This document shows, piece by piece, positions 15,829 through 25,366 of a DNA stretch of 37,507 bases; position 1 is the stretch's first letter; each line of letters opens with the position of its first letter. Below the pieces are notes generated by a model. The model ran no database searches. It was not told the origin of the DNA and was given only the letters and a program-made list of their open reading frames with translations. The position numbers were made by a program, and so were the translations under genes. Source of the DNA: Crocinitomicaceae bacterium (lineage in GTDB: Bacteria > Bacteroidota > Bacteroidia > Flavobacteriales_D > Crocinitomicaceae); NCBI GenBank assembly GCA_021740745.1, contig JAIOZF010000024.1, positions 1 to 37,507 on the forward strand, read 5' to 3'.

Positions 15829-18510
15829 TTATTGTTTAATAAGTTGACGAACAAGTGTTCCATTTGTACCAATCAATCGAATGAAATAAACACCTTTACT
15901 CATCCCTGCTGTTTGAATACTTGAATGGTTTTCACTGTTAATCGATTCTCTATAAATAAGTTTACCTGCTGCATCTGTCAATTCGATGTTTTCAATTTCA
16001 ATTCCAGTCCAATTCACAGTTACTATGTCGGTAAATGGATTAGGTTGAACATTTATAAACGCATTCGCGATGTCAGCAATTCCAGATTGATCAACCAAAA
16101 AGCAAGTTGATGTATCCGAACATGCGCCCATTGTTACGATTACGGCGTATGATCCAGTTAATTGGTCTGTCGCATATGATTGATTTGTTTCGCCTGCTAC
16201 AGGACTATTAGAATTCGCACAATCAATCCATTGATAGCTTGCCCCATTTTGATTAGCGCTTAGCAATATTCCGTTTTGAGTTACACTATTATCAATTTGT
16301 GCAGGAACAGTTACAGTAACTGAACCGCACGATGAACCTGCGCAACCGCCTGTTCCGATGGCATAATATGTTGTGGTTGTTAATGGATTAACGGTCAAAC
16401 TTGTTCCTGTTCCGATTGATGTTCCATTGCATGAGCCACTAAACCATTCCCATTGAGTAGCTTGGTTCAAATTTCCTGAAGTAATTGTGACTGTTGCATC
16501 GTCACCATAACAGTTTGGTGCTACTGAGCTTAGACTTGGCACATCTGGTTGAACACATGTTGTAATGGTAAAGTTATTGTTAGAAATGTCAAAGAAAGTT
16601 CCCGCTGCAGAAATAATCATGATGCGTGCGGTTGTTGTTGGAGTAGCAGGAACCAAAACAGATTCGGACCCATCATTCGTTGTACCTGCATTTAATTCAA
16701 TCGGATAGCTTAAACCACCATCAATTGACAATAGAATGCGAACTGAACTGCAGTTTACCGGAGCTAAATTTGTGTTTGCAACATTCCATGTCACAGTTTG
16801 TGTGCTGTTTTCAGGCCAGCTAATTCCGGTTGCATCTGGGTAAGTTACTATGAATGGTCCAGCCGCAGCAGTTGTTGAAAGCGTAACATCTGTATAGTCG
16901 TTGCATGATCCAACGGCATGATTGTCTTTAACTGAAACCCTGAAATTCATGGTGCGTGTTACTGAAGGAATTACCTCCCATGTAAAAGGTCCATTATTCG
17001 CTAGAGCACTCAATTTCGGGAAATATCGAGTTGGCAACGTATCAGGATCAAAACTTCTAAAGTTCGGTCCACCAGTTGCTGTTGCTACAGGCGGCTGAGT
17101 AGATGCTTGGTTGTTCATTTGTTCCCACAAATAAGTCAATTGGTCACCGTCAACATCAGTGGCAATGGCAGTCAAAGCAAATGGAGTATTGGCAGGAACA
17201 GTAACATTCCCATTCGTTGATGCGATAACAGGTGGTGTATTATTTAAACTTGTCAATACTTCACATGTGTGTCCATTACTTAAAATTTCAATACTGATTT
17301 CACCTAAGTTATATCCATGGAAATAGTCATCACTATTGCTTTGTACATCTGGCGCACAAATTCCAGCATAACCCATAATTGTAGATGCACTTCCTGGTTC
17401 TCTGCGAGCAGCCGCAACACTGTTGCAATTATTGTTTTGAGTATGGTTACCACCAAATTGATGACCTATTTCGTGCGCCACATAATCAATGTCAAATGGA
17501 TCGCCCACTGGAGCGGAACTTCCTGTTACACCTCGCGCTTTTTGCCCACCAGTGCATACGACACCTAATCCTGCTAGTCCACCACTATTGGTTCCAAACA
17601 CGTGACCAATATCATAGTTGGAACTTCCGATTTGATTATCAACATTTGTCTGATTTTGATTAATCATTGTTCCTGGATTCCCATTCGCGTATGGATCTGA
17701 ACCAGCATTTGTGTAAACAATTAAGTTGTTATTAGGAACAATCACCATCGTAATAGCAATGTCTTTTTCATAGACACCATTTACTCTGTTCATAGTTGTT
17801 ACTTGCGCTGCTTGAGCTAAAGCCAATGTACCTCCTTGAAAAGTGGTGTATTCTCCTGTTGCAGCAACTGCCAAGCGGTATGTACGTAAATCACAAGAAC
17901 CAAACATTGCTTTAATATTTGCAAGTTCAGGTTCACTCATTGTTTCTGTTTCCATTGATTGTACTTGGCAATCAATTACTTTAGAGGTAATAAAATCTTT
18001 TTTACGGTAAACGATGTAATATTCTGTATTTCCATCCATGTATGGGTCAATGAAAATTGTGCTTTGACCTGGGATAAAAATCATAGCGTGTAATCCTTGA
18101 GGTGTAATATCCCATTTTCCATAGGCGCCTGATCCATCTTTTGCATATGCATCATAGCTTCTTATTTCAGGAAAAAGGGCATTTAAATCAGGATGCATTG
18201 TTTGGTTTCTTTTTACCGAATAGGCTTTCGTTGTTCCATCGGTATGAGGTAATTGCAAATGTCCAACAAAGCCATTTATTTGTCCTTCACGATACGTTAC
18301 ACCTTCTAATTGCTGACGCAAGGATTCGATGTCTAAACGAAATAATTGAAAAGCAGAAGCTTGAATCCTTGGTTCTCCAATTATTGGAACTCCTGCGGAA
18401 CTTACATTTTCAATGTCGTATTGGATGTGTTTAATGGTTTGTGCAGAGAAACTAAAGCTCCACAAAAGAAAGGATAGAGAAATTCCTCTCATCAAAAATA
18501 AATAGTTCAT
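15829..18510 (-). CDS. secreted reprolysin-like zinc metalloprotease with T9SS sorting domain
   Basis: An 893-residue extracellular protease. The signal peptide (about residues 1-24; an alternative start at M8 would still give one) is followed by a propeptide to about 205. The catalytic domain has the zinc site HEIGHQFGGNH (346-356; H346, E347, H350, H356) and a Met-turn at M379 (STIMGYAG), the metzincin pattern of M12B-like bacterial proteases. The region 425-800 looks like Ig/cadherin-type beta modules, including SVTVTVPAQID-type repeats. The last about 75 residues (QPNPF ... GVYFIRL ... QLIKQ) are a type A type IX secretion domain, cleaved on export. A weak promoter (TTG-N20-TAATTTTA) lies upstream. 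Expected role: digestion of extracellular protein. Confidence 0.92.
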   Translation of the reverse strand: MNYLFLMRGISLSFLLWSFSFSAQTIKHIQYDIENVSSAGVPIIGEPRIQASAFQLFRLDIESLRQQLEGVTYREGQINGFVGHLQLPHTDGTTKAYSVKRNQTMHPDLNALFPEIRSYDAYAKDGSGAYGKWDITPQGLHAMIFIPGQSTIFIDPYMDGNTEYYIVYRKKDFITSKVIDCQVQSMETETMSEPELANIKAMFGSCDLRTYRLAVAATGEYTTFQGGTLALAQAAQVTTMNRVNGVYEKDIAITMVIVPNNNLIVYTNAGSDPYANGNPGTMINQNQTNVDNQIGSSNYDIGHVFGTNSGGLAGLGVVCTGGQKARGVTGSSAPVGDPFDIDYVAHEIGHQFGGNHTQNNNCNSVAAARREPGSASTIMGYAGICAPDVQSNSDDYFHGYNLGEISIEILSNGHTCEVLTSLNNTPPVIASTNGNVTVPANTPFALTAIATDVDGDQLTYLWEQMNNQASTQPPVATATGGPNFRSFDPDTLPTRYFPKLSALANNGPFTWEVIPSVTRTMNFRVSVKDNHAVGSCNDYTDVTLSTTAAAGPFIVTYPDATGISWPENSTQTVTWNVANTNLAPVNCSSVRILLSIDGGLSYPIELNAGTTNDGSESVLVPATPTTTARIMIISAAGTFFDISNNNFTITTCVQPDVPSLSSVAPNCYGDDATVTITSGNLNQATQWEWFSGSCNGTSIGTGTSLTVNPLTTTTYYAIGTGGCAGSSCGSVTVTVPAQIDNSVTQNGILLSANQNGASYQWIDCANSNSPVAGETNQSYATDQLTGSYAVIVTMGACSDTSTCFLVDQSGIADIANAFINVQPNPFTDIVTVNWTGIEIENIELTDAAGKLIYRESINSENHSSIQTAGMSKGVYFIRLIGTNGTLVRQLIKQ

Positions 18511-18705
18511 AATTCTAGTTTTAGCACCATAAAATTACTAAAAATCAGCTTTAAAATCAACAATTTGATTTTCTAATTTTGATTGAATACGCAGTAATTA
18601 GCGGCTGATTAGTTTTTTTTCTGACGAAAATCAGTTTTTTATCTAACTGAACTCATTCTTTGGCTCTGTATTCTAAAAGATATTTGCTTAATAAAAATAG
18701 AACGT

Positions 18706-18996
18706 ATGGAAGCAAAAGTGCATCAAAGTAAATTTGAAAAATTAGTGAGCGATTCAGAGTTTAATCGTTTTGGATTGATTTGCGTTATTCTAACAATCGT
18801 TGGTTGTTTAGGTGGAATTGCAGTAGGAATGGGTGCCTTGGGTAATACCTTGGCAACTTCAGTTATTATTATACCAACTATGATTACCTTGAGTTTACTT
18901 CTTGCTGTTGCACCGATGAAATGGATTATGATGGCAGGAATTGTTAGTTCCACAATCGACATTTTATTCATCGTCTATTTTACATTATTGGCCTAA
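18706..18996 (+). CDS. small hydrophobic membrane protein, function unknown
   Basis: A 96-residue protein with a charged N terminus (to about residue 22) and three hydrophobic stretches (about 23-44, 50-68 and 73-95), so an inner-membrane protein with no enzyme motif. I do not recognise the family. A near-consensus -7 box GATATTTG lies at 18679-18686 with TTTG at 18659-18662 (16-nt spacing, shorter than usual). The 195-nt region before it also serves the divergent metalloprotease gene and holds a perfect 8-bp AAAATCAA / TTGATTTT hairpin. Two hairpins follow the gene, so it is probably a single-gene unit. Confidence 0.6.
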   Translation: MEAKVHQSKFEKLVSDSEFNRFGLICVILTIVGCLGGIAVGMGALGNTLATSVIIIPTMITLSLLLAVAPMKWIMMAGIVSSTIDILFIVYFTLLA

Positions 18997-19014
18997 GTAT
19001 TCCAATATACAAGG

Positions 19015-19036
19015 TGTTTGTTCAACGGAACAAACA
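19015..19036 (+). terminator. hairpin after the small membrane protein
   Basis: Perfect 9-bp stem TGTTTGTTC / GAACAAACA with a 4-nt loop, 18 nt after the stop codon. Only a short TTTT follows at a distance, so as a terminator it is weaker than the next hairpin. Confidence 0.5.
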
Positions 19037-19050
19037 AGGTTTTCTATTAG

Positions 19051-19086
19051 GACCGGATTGCAAATGTGATTCGGTCTTATTTTTTT
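19051..19086. terminator. terminator between convergent genes
   Basis: A 7-bp stem (GACCGGA at 19051-19057 with TTCGGTC at 19070-19076, one G-T pair) followed on the + strand by TTATTTTTTT. The T tract overlaps the last codons of the convergent histidine kinase gene, so on the + strand it ends transcription of the small membrane protein gene. It may also act weakly in the other direction. Confidence 0.65.
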
Positions 19087-22000
19087 GCTTTAGGTAATGT
19101 AATTGTGAAAGTTGTTCCCTTATCTTCACTCGTGCTGAAGTCAATTGTACCATTATGATTCTCAATAATCTGACGAACCATTGCCAAACCTAAACCTGTA
19201 CCTGTGCTTTTTGTGGTGAAATAAGGGACAAAAATTTTGCTTTGCTGATCAACTGGAATACCAACACCATTATCTATAACTTGTATTATAAATGAATTTT
19301 CATTTTCACGAATATCAATTGAAATTTTTCCAATTTTATCTTCTGGAATGGCTTGTTGCGCATTCTTTATTAAGTTATTGAAGACCCGCAAAATCTGATC
19401 TTTATCAGCTACGATTTCGGCATTTTTCAATTGACTTACCAGGCTTATTTCGCACTCTTGTTCACTGTGAGAAACTTCAATTACACGTTCAATAAGAGGC
19501 AACAAATCCATCTGCTCCTCATTTGGTTTTGGCATTTTTGCAAAATTGGAGAACTCATTCGCGATTTTGGTCAAAGCATCAATTTGTTCTACAAGTGAAT
19601 TAGCAACCTTCGTTAATTTAGCACCCGAATCTGGATTAGATGGATCATACACACGTTGTAATTGTTGAATGCTCAACTTCATCGGTGTTAAAGGATTTTT
19701 AATTTCATGGGCCACTTGTTTCGCCATCTCACGCCACGCGCTTTCACGCTCATTTTGTGCAAGTTGCTGCGCTGCAAATTCGAGTTCATCGAGTTTCTGA
19801 TTGTAATCTTTTACAAGTGCACCAATTTCATCATCCTTCGTGTAATTAATTTGTTGGTTGTGTTTACCGAATTTAACACCGGCAAAACTTTGCTGTAATA
19901 AACGCAAAGGAGCTGTTACCCAGTTGGAAATAAATATGGCAAGAATGATAGAAACAGCCAACAGAAGCATGAAGACATTGATGATTGCAACTAAAAAGTT
20001 CTGAATTTGATTTTCGAATTCCTTTTGTTGACCAAAATGCTGCAAGTTCATGTAGCCAAGTAATTCGCCTTCACTGTTATAACTTGGTAAATAGGCAGAT
20101 GAATAATCTAAATCGCCAATATTTTCTTGATGAATAAACTCGCTTTTATTTTCAATTTTCATGGTGTAAAAAGCCGTCGGATTCATTTGCTCACTAATTA
20201 AGCCCATGTTGAATACCTTAGGACGAGAACAAGCGATTAATTGCCCTTTTTTATCATACAAATTGATGTCCGTCACAAAAACCTTCGAGAATTTCCGCAG
20301 AATATATTCTAAATAGTTACCGTCACGTTGAATATCCAAGTATTTCTTTGTTCCAATTTTTGATTTTATTTCCTTGTCAACTGAATTCAATTTTTCACGA
20401 ATCATTTGATGCGTATAGTCGTTGTATTGGTTGCGAACGAATATCCCACTTCCCCAGCCAAAGCCAAGCAGTGAAACGAATACCAATCCAATAAGAACAA
20501 ATTGAATTTTAATGGCCAAGCTGAAGGTCTTTTTGAAAAATGGAGTTGTATTAGATGATTTAAAAAACAAGGGAAGGAGTAAGATTCCGAAAAAGCAGAA
20601 CAGGTAAGAAAAGGAAGTAATGAGTTCTATACTCGAATGGTTTTTACTCGAGAGAACAATGATGTCATTTTCGCTTTTATGCAGAATATAATGATTATAA
20701 CCTCCTTTGTCTTGGAAACCAGAATTTTTACGCCATTCTCGCACAAGTTTATCATTAGAAGGATAAGTGAAAATCCCATATTTTGTAATTAAACGACCAT
20801 CATGATATTTCGCAATGGAATAATCTTCTAGAGATTCAATGACATTCGCTCCAGATGATATAAGCAATCTTGGGAAACCTATTTCTTCAGGTATTTTTTT
20901 TGATTTGAGTGTTGCTACAAAAATCCCTTTGTTCAGCGAATCGTTCGCAATAAGCGGTAAACGAATGATGTAACTGTATTGGTCTGTGTAATCTTTAATA
21001 AATATAATGCTGGTATCAATCTCAGAAATAGACCCATGTTCGGATATCAAATGATCAATGTCACTGGATGTGAAGTTCTGATTATCATCAACAATTAATG
21101 AACTTCCATTTACATCAAACAAATTGAAATTCATTTCATAACGTTCCCAATAGCCATTGAAGAAGCGTCTTTCCATTGCGTCTTCGAAATCTGAAACGCT
21201 CATTTTACGGTCCAGAGTCAAGAATTTTAACAAAAAGGCATCATCTTGCAATTGTTGACTTAGGTTGTTAAATTCAATTTCAGTTACAATATCTTTTTCT
21301 GTTGCAATTTGATTGGCAAATAACTCTCGGTCTTGTCGCTCCTTTCGATCACTTAATTCTGAAAAATTATTAGCTAAAGTCGCACAAAATAGGAACAAGA
21401 ATAGGATGGAAAATCCAATGTTGTTTTTAATATCCTGCCGAAAAACTTGATAAGACAATAAGGCTAAGAAAACAAGCGGAAATAGTCCTCCAAATAGCAA
21501 TTGATTTCCCATCGTGATTTCGATGATGAAAAATGAAAATCCGAGTATAAAAATTCCGACTGCAAGGGTAGAAATTCCCATTTTGTTTTTATAATGTAAC
21601 CTAAAACCTGCAAGTACGAATTGATGGATACAGAAATAAAGTGCACCTAGACTAACAATTGCTAGAATCGAGTATGCGTTCAATGAAAATAATTGTTCGA
21701 TATCCAAAGGAATGGAAGAATTTTCAATTAGTCCATTGGTAAAAACAAGTAACATATACCACAATGGGAAATTCAGTAATAATGCGATATACCCAATGTA
21801 TCGTATCAATTTTGTAGTGCGCAATGATTGAATGAAAGTTGTCAGTGCAATGAGAATGTAGCAAATGACAATGACATTGATAAGGTATTCAAAAAAGTTG
21901 GGGAAGTAGGAATTCGAAGCATATAAATCAGGTTGATAAATCCTTGTGTCCTTCATAAAGTTGAAGAATTCTAGTCGAAGAGAAAGGAAGCGCAATCCTA

Positions 22001-22709
22001 TAATAAGGAAGACGAAAACAATACCTAAATAAGGAGAACTTCTTTTTATTGAGCAATGAATAGCGAATAACCAAGTGCAAAGTGAAAGAAGAAACAGTAA
22101 ACTGAGGACAACTGACTCATTTTCATTGGCCACTTGAAGATCATCTGGTACAAAAGAAAAAAGAAAGGTATTGGAAAGTGATGAGATGTTGTAATTGTCA
22201 ATTTTTTCAAGTGAAATACTTCCTTCGAAAGGGATGTAAAAAGATTCAGAAAGCTCGTTTTTTAAATCCTTATTTTCATATGGGTAATCGTGTTTGATTA
22301 AAAAACTAGCGCATACTTTGTGTCCATCTGCTTCAAACATGTTGGAATAATACCAACCATTTTGTAAATGAATAATACCTTCTGAAGGAAAATGAATGTC
22401 GGCAAAAGAGAGTACTGGAAGTTGATTGGTATTCCAAAAAATCAATGAGTCATTTTTGAAAACATGCAAATAGAATTGGTTTTCTTCCGTGTAATTGGGC
22501 CAAGTTGCAAAATCTTGATTGTGTTTTAACTCGTCTTTTTTTAAATCTAAAAAGCGATTTAATTCTTTTTCCTTCTGAGAAAATTGCTGCTGAAATGCCT
22601 TGATTAGTGGTTTATGGTTACTTGAAAATACCGCTGAAAAGTAAAAGGCAAAAACCACACTTGAAAGCAAGGCGATACCATAATAGCGATATTTCTTCAG
22701 TTGTTTCAT
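19077..22709 (-). CDS. very large membrane sensor histidine kinase (NtrY-like)
   Basis: 1210 residues. About a dozen hydrophobic segments occur: one at the N terminus, a cluster at about 195-440 reminiscent of a multi-span sensor, two at about 690-760 and one before the HAMP. Two large loops (about 30-190 and 460-680) may be extracytoplasmic sensing domains. The HAMP segment (WVTAPLRLLQQSFAGVKFGK) is followed by the H box AHEIKNPLTPMKLSIQ with phospho-acceptor H1001, the N box NNLIKNAQQA (N1116), DNGVGIP (1146-1152) and a TGTGLGLAMVRQI G2 box. The NPLTPMKL context resembles NtrY/PgtB-type kinases. It is the last gene of an operon and overlaps uridine kinase by ATGA. No response regulator is visible nearby, so the partner is unknown. 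Confidence 0.9.
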   Translation of the reverse strand: MKQLKKYRYYGIALLSSVVFAFYFSAVFSSNHKPLIKAFQQQFSQKEKELNRFLDLKKDELKHNQDFATWPNYTEENQFYLHVFKNDSLIFWNTNQLPVLSFADIHFPSEGIIHLQNGWYYSNMFEADGHKVCASFLIKHDYPYENKDLKNELSESFYIPFEGSISLEKIDNYNISSLSNTFLFSFVPDDLQVANENESVVLSLLFLLSLCTWLFAIHCSIKRSSPYLGIVFVFLIIGLRFLSLRLEFFNFMKDTRIYQPDLYASNSYFPNFFEYLINVIVICYILIALTTFIQSLRTTKLIRYIGYIALLLNFPLWYMLLVFTNGLIENSSIPLDIEQLFSLNAYSILAIVSLGALYFCIHQFVLAGFRLHYKNKMGISTLAVGIFILGFSFFIIEITMGNQLLFGGLFPLVFLALLSYQVFRQDIKNNIGFSILFLFLFCATLANNFSELSDRKERQDRELFANQIATEKDIVTEIEFNNLSQQLQDDAFLLKFLTLDRKMSVSDFEDAMERRFFNGYWERYEMNFNLFDVNGSSLIVDDNQNFTSSDIDHLISEHGSISEIDTSIIFIKDYTDQYSYIIRLPLIANDSLNKGIFVATLKSKKIPEEIGFPRLLISSGANVIESLEDYSIAKYHDGRLITKYGIFTYPSNDKLVREWRKNSGFQDKGGYNHYILHKSENDIIVLSSKNHSSIELITSFSYLFCFFGILLLPLFFKSSNTTPFFKKTFSLAIKIQFVLIGLVFVSLLGFGWGSGIFVRNQYNDYTHQMIREKLNSVDKEIKSKIGTKKYLDIQRDGNYLEYILRKFSKVFVTDINLYDKKGQLIACSRPKVFNMGLISEQMNPTAFYTMKIENKSEFIHQENIGDLDYSSAYLPSYNSEGELLGYMNLQHFGQQKEFENQIQNFLVAIINVFMLLLAVSIILAIFISNWVTAPLRLLQQSFAGVKFGKHNQQINYTKDDEIGALVKDYNQKLDELEFAAQQLAQNERESAWREMAKQVAHEIKNPLTPMKLSIQQLQRVYDPSNPDSGAKLTKVANSLVEQIDALTKIANEFSNFAKMPKPNEEQMDLLPLIERVIEVSHSEQECEISLVSQLKNAEIVADKDQILRVFNNLIKNAQQAIPEDKIGKISIDIRENENSFIIQVIDNGVGIPVDQQSKIFVPYFTTKSTGTGLGLAMVRQIIENHNGTIDFSTSEDKGTTFTITLPKAKK

Positions 22710-23329
22710 GAGCTCACATCCACCTGTTCTAATCGTGTGTCAATCAATTTCACCAATTCACCAAAATCTTTATCCGCATGCTCATCGTTACGGAACCTGA
22801 AATCAGCAAATGAAGCATAAGGTAGTAAGTAATTCTTATAACAAGGCATTACATGGTGTTCCCATTGATACATAATGTCTTCTTTGGAGTATCCTCTCGT
22901 GGTTTGATCTCTTAATAAGCGTCGATCCAATTGTGTTTCGGGGTGCACAGAAATAAAAATAGACAAATCGATTACAGCTCTAACCATTTCATAATGAAAT
23001 AAGAAAAGTCCTTCCACAATGATTAGTTGCGAGGGACGAATCATAACTGTTGTATCTAAATCTGGTGGAGCATTGAAATGATATTCTTTCACATGAATGT
23101 GTTCGCCGTTAATTAATCGGTACAAATCATCGATTAATTTTCGCTCATCCAAGGCAGATGGGAGATCAAAATTTACTTTTCCATTGTCATCAATCGCTTG
23201 ATTTCCTATGGGAAGATAGTAATTGTCCATCGAAAAGACAGACGGTTGCAAATGCGCGTACGTTTCAGAAATACGTTTTAAAAGTGTTGTTTTTCCGGAA
23301 CCACTTCCTCCACAAATACCAATTATCAT
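22706..23329 (-). CDS. udk: uridine kinase
   Basis: Salvage enzyme phosphorylating uridine/cytidine to UMP/CMP in the cytoplasm. The 207-residue protein has P-loop GGSGSGKTT (7-15), the substrate segment SMDNYYLP (about 33-40), FDLPSALD (about 54-61), an IIVEGLFLF Walker-B-like strand and RRLLRDQTTRGYS (LID/arginine region). The PRK/uridine kinase group is clear. Both ends overlap neighbours by 4 nt (ATGA): the secreted 403-residue protein upstream and the sensor kinase downstream. Tight translational coupling of a nucleoside kinase to a sensor kinase is unusual, and its meaning is unknown. Confidence 0.9.
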   Translation of the reverse strand: MIIGICGGSGSGKTTLLKRISETYAHLQPSVFSMDNYYLPIGNQAIDDNGKVNFDLPSALDERKLIDDLYRLINGEHIHVKEYHFNAPPDLDTTVMIRPSQLIIVEGLFLFHYEMVRAVIDLSIFISVHPETQLDRRLLRDQTTRGYSKEDIMYQWEHHVMPCYKNYLLPYASFADFRFRNDEHADKDFGELVKLIDTRLEQVDVSS

Positions 23330-24537
23330 TTTTTAATCAATTCGAAATTAACACTAGTAGGTTTTTTTAGTTGATTTACATCAAATAAAAATAAACTTGT
23401 TGCCAAAGATACAGTAAATCTATCGCTTGATGAATCTTGCATCACACGACTTGGATTATTTGGCGTTAATTTCGAATGAATGTTCTTCACAACTTTTTTA
23501 CTTGCGTCTCTCGGAAGAAAATAATCAAAGGCGCCACTTGCTATTGCAAGTCCCTCATTCATAGAGAATACGGCAAATTTTTCAAGCTTTTTGCTGTTTT
23601 CTGCAGCAATCGGTGTTGATTGTATTTTTTCCCATTTCCCATTTTTCAACACATACATTTCTAGAAATCTTCCAGCACTGCTCGTTTGAATTCCTGTCAA
23701 ATAAAAGTTGTCATTACTTCTAACAATTACACCTGTTTGATTGTCACTTAACCCAAGGTAATATTTTCCTGACATTCCAAAAGGAGCAACAAGTGATGTT
23801 TCAAATGAAAAAGACGGTGCAGAAATGAATGAGGTATTCGTTGTTTCACCTCTTGAATTGGTTGTTCTCATTGACCAACCAACTTTTTTATCTTGAATAT
23901 CTTTTGTTACAAAGAAGATATTCTCTCCTTGAAATCCGCAATAATTCCAATGCCCATATCGCACATCTTTTAAATTTTCTTCACTTACTTCTCCTAATAT
24001 ATTGGTGTATAACAGCATGTTATTATGCGTCATCGCAACCAAGAAATCGATGTATTTTTTTTCTTTTTTATCATTCCAACGCAGCACAAACAGAAGCGAT
24101 TTATCTGTGGTAATAACATCGATAAGCTTCATTTCATTGTAGTCATATTTACCTAGTTTCTTGATGGCATTTCCAACATCTACACTCGAGCTTTTGAAAT
24201 TTCCTGCACTATTTATTTGATGAAAGGACATTTTTCCACCGATAAGTTCTAATTGATCTAAGAAATAGACATATCGAGCATTTTCACTAGAAATAAAATA
24301 GTATGCATCTGTGTTTGGATTGAAACTTTCTTGCCAAGTACTTGTTGGGTTTTCACCAACCATGGTTACATTTATTTTCTTTTTCAATCCTGTAGGATCC
24401 CTGTTTAAAAGCAATGAGCCAGTGCCTTTCCACTCAACAATATCAAAAAACGGGTATTCTTCTGCAGGAAGGGTGAACTGTTGCGCATGGTTTGAAAAAC
24501 CAAGAATGACTAAAAAAAAGAGAGTTGTTATTTTCAT
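23326..24537 (-). CDS. secreted hypothetical protein, first gene of the udk/kinase operon
   Basis: A 403-residue protein with a signal peptide (MKITTLFFLVILGFSNHAQ). The mature part consists of short alternating beta-strand-like segments with aromatic residues, for example DAYYFISSENARYVYFLDQ and LLFVLRWNDKKEKKYID, which would suit a beta-propeller-like fold; this is inference only. No catalytic motif and no T9SS sorting domain. It overlaps udk by ATGA and is divergent from the redoxin gene across 140 nt. I do not recognise the family. It could supply a signal to the sensor kinase encoded two genes downstream, but the only basis is the shared operon. Confidence 0.65.
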   Translation of the reverse strand: MKITTLFFLVILGFSNHAQQFTLPAEEYPFFDIVEWKGTGSLLLNRDPTGLKKKINVTMVGENPTSTWQESFNPNTDAYYFISSENARYVYFLDQLELIGGKMSFHQINSAGNFKSSSVDVGNAIKKLGKYDYNEMKLIDVITTDKSLLFVLRWNDKKEKKYIDFLVAMTHNNMLLYTNILGEVSEENLKDVRYGHWNYCGFQGENIFFVTKDIQDKKVGWSMRTTNSRGETTNTSFISAPSFSFETSLVAPFGMSGKYYLGLSDNQTGVIVRSNDNFYLTGIQTSSAGRFLEMYVLKNGKWEKIQSTPIAAENSKKLEKFAVFSMNEGLAIASGAFDYFLPRDASKKVVKNIHSKLTPNNPSRVMQDSSSDRFTVSLATSLFLFDVNQLKKPTSVNFELIKK

Positions 24538-24677
24538 AGAAATGAGTATTTTGGGGTCAATTTTGCAAACATTAGGTTAAAAATAGTTGTTTAAACGGAA
24601 TAAACTAAGCCTTACAGTTGAATTTCAGTTTATACTGGCGAAGAATAATGACCATAAATTTTAATAATATAGAATAG

Positions 24678-25331
24678 ATGTATAAGATACAGATTAAAAA
24701 CACTTTTCTTTTTTTAGTTCTAGTGCCAACGTTTTTATTTGTTTGTTCGTCTTTTGTTGGTAACAACAAGGGTAATAAAGGATTGAAAGTTGGTAAATCA
24801 GCCCCAATGAGTGATGTTAAATTACAAGGAATAGATAATTCGACCAAGAGTTTGAACGATCTTAAATTGGAGAATGGATTGTTGGTTGTCTTTTCTTGTA
24901 ATACTTGTCCGTTTGTTGTTGGGAATGATCATTTTGCTGGTTGGGAAGTGCAATACAATGCCTTGAATACATTGGCGCTCGACAAAAAAGTAGGAATGGT
25001 GTTGATTAACTCCAACGAAGCAAAGAGAGCAAATGAAGACTCGTTTGAGGCAATGAAACTGCATGCTTCCGAAAAAGGATATACGATGCCTTATTTGGTG
25101 GATACAGACTCGAAAATGGCAGATGCATTTGGCGCAAAAACGACACCACATGTTTATCTTTTTGATAAGAATATGAAATTGGTTTACGTTGGATCAATTG
25201 ACAATACATGGGATACGAAACGCACAGAAGAATTGACGTATCTGAAAAATTCTTTAGAAACCTTATCAAAAGGAGAAAAAATTAAAGAAAAAGAAACGAC
25301 ACCTCGCGGGTGCAGCATTAAACGAAAATAA
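24678..25331 (+). CDS. exported thioredoxin-fold redoxin
   Basis: A 217-residue thiol-redox protein. A hydrophobic N terminus (about 10-26) acts as signal or anchor; C23 is not in a good lipobox. The thioredoxin-like domain of the AhpC/TSA-redoxin branch carries FSCNTCPFV with C74 and C77 (CxxC). The cis-proline region is TTPHVYLFD, followed by LVYVGSIDN. A lone C-terminal cysteine (C212, TTPRGCSIKRK) is a known mark of this Bacteroidetes redoxin group. Role: probably thiol-disulfide or peroxide chemistry in the envelope; exact substrate unknown. The T9SS protease gene follows after 35 nt, so the two may be co-transcribed, which would fit disulfide handling of a Cys-rich secreted protease. 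Confidence 0.82.
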   Translation: MYKIQIKNTFLFLVLVPTFLFVCSSFVGNNKGNKGLKVGKSAPMSDVKLQGIDNSTKSLNDLKLENGLLVVFSCNTCPFVVGNDHFAGWEVQYNALNTLALDKKVGMVLINSNEAKRANEDSFEAMKLHASEKGYTMPYLVDTDSKMADAFGAKTTPHVYLFDKNMKLVYVGSIDNTWDTKRTEELTYLKNSLETLSKGEKIKEKETTPRGCSIKRK

Positions 25332-25366
25332 AAACGCTAACTATAAATTAAGCTTAAACTAGAAGT

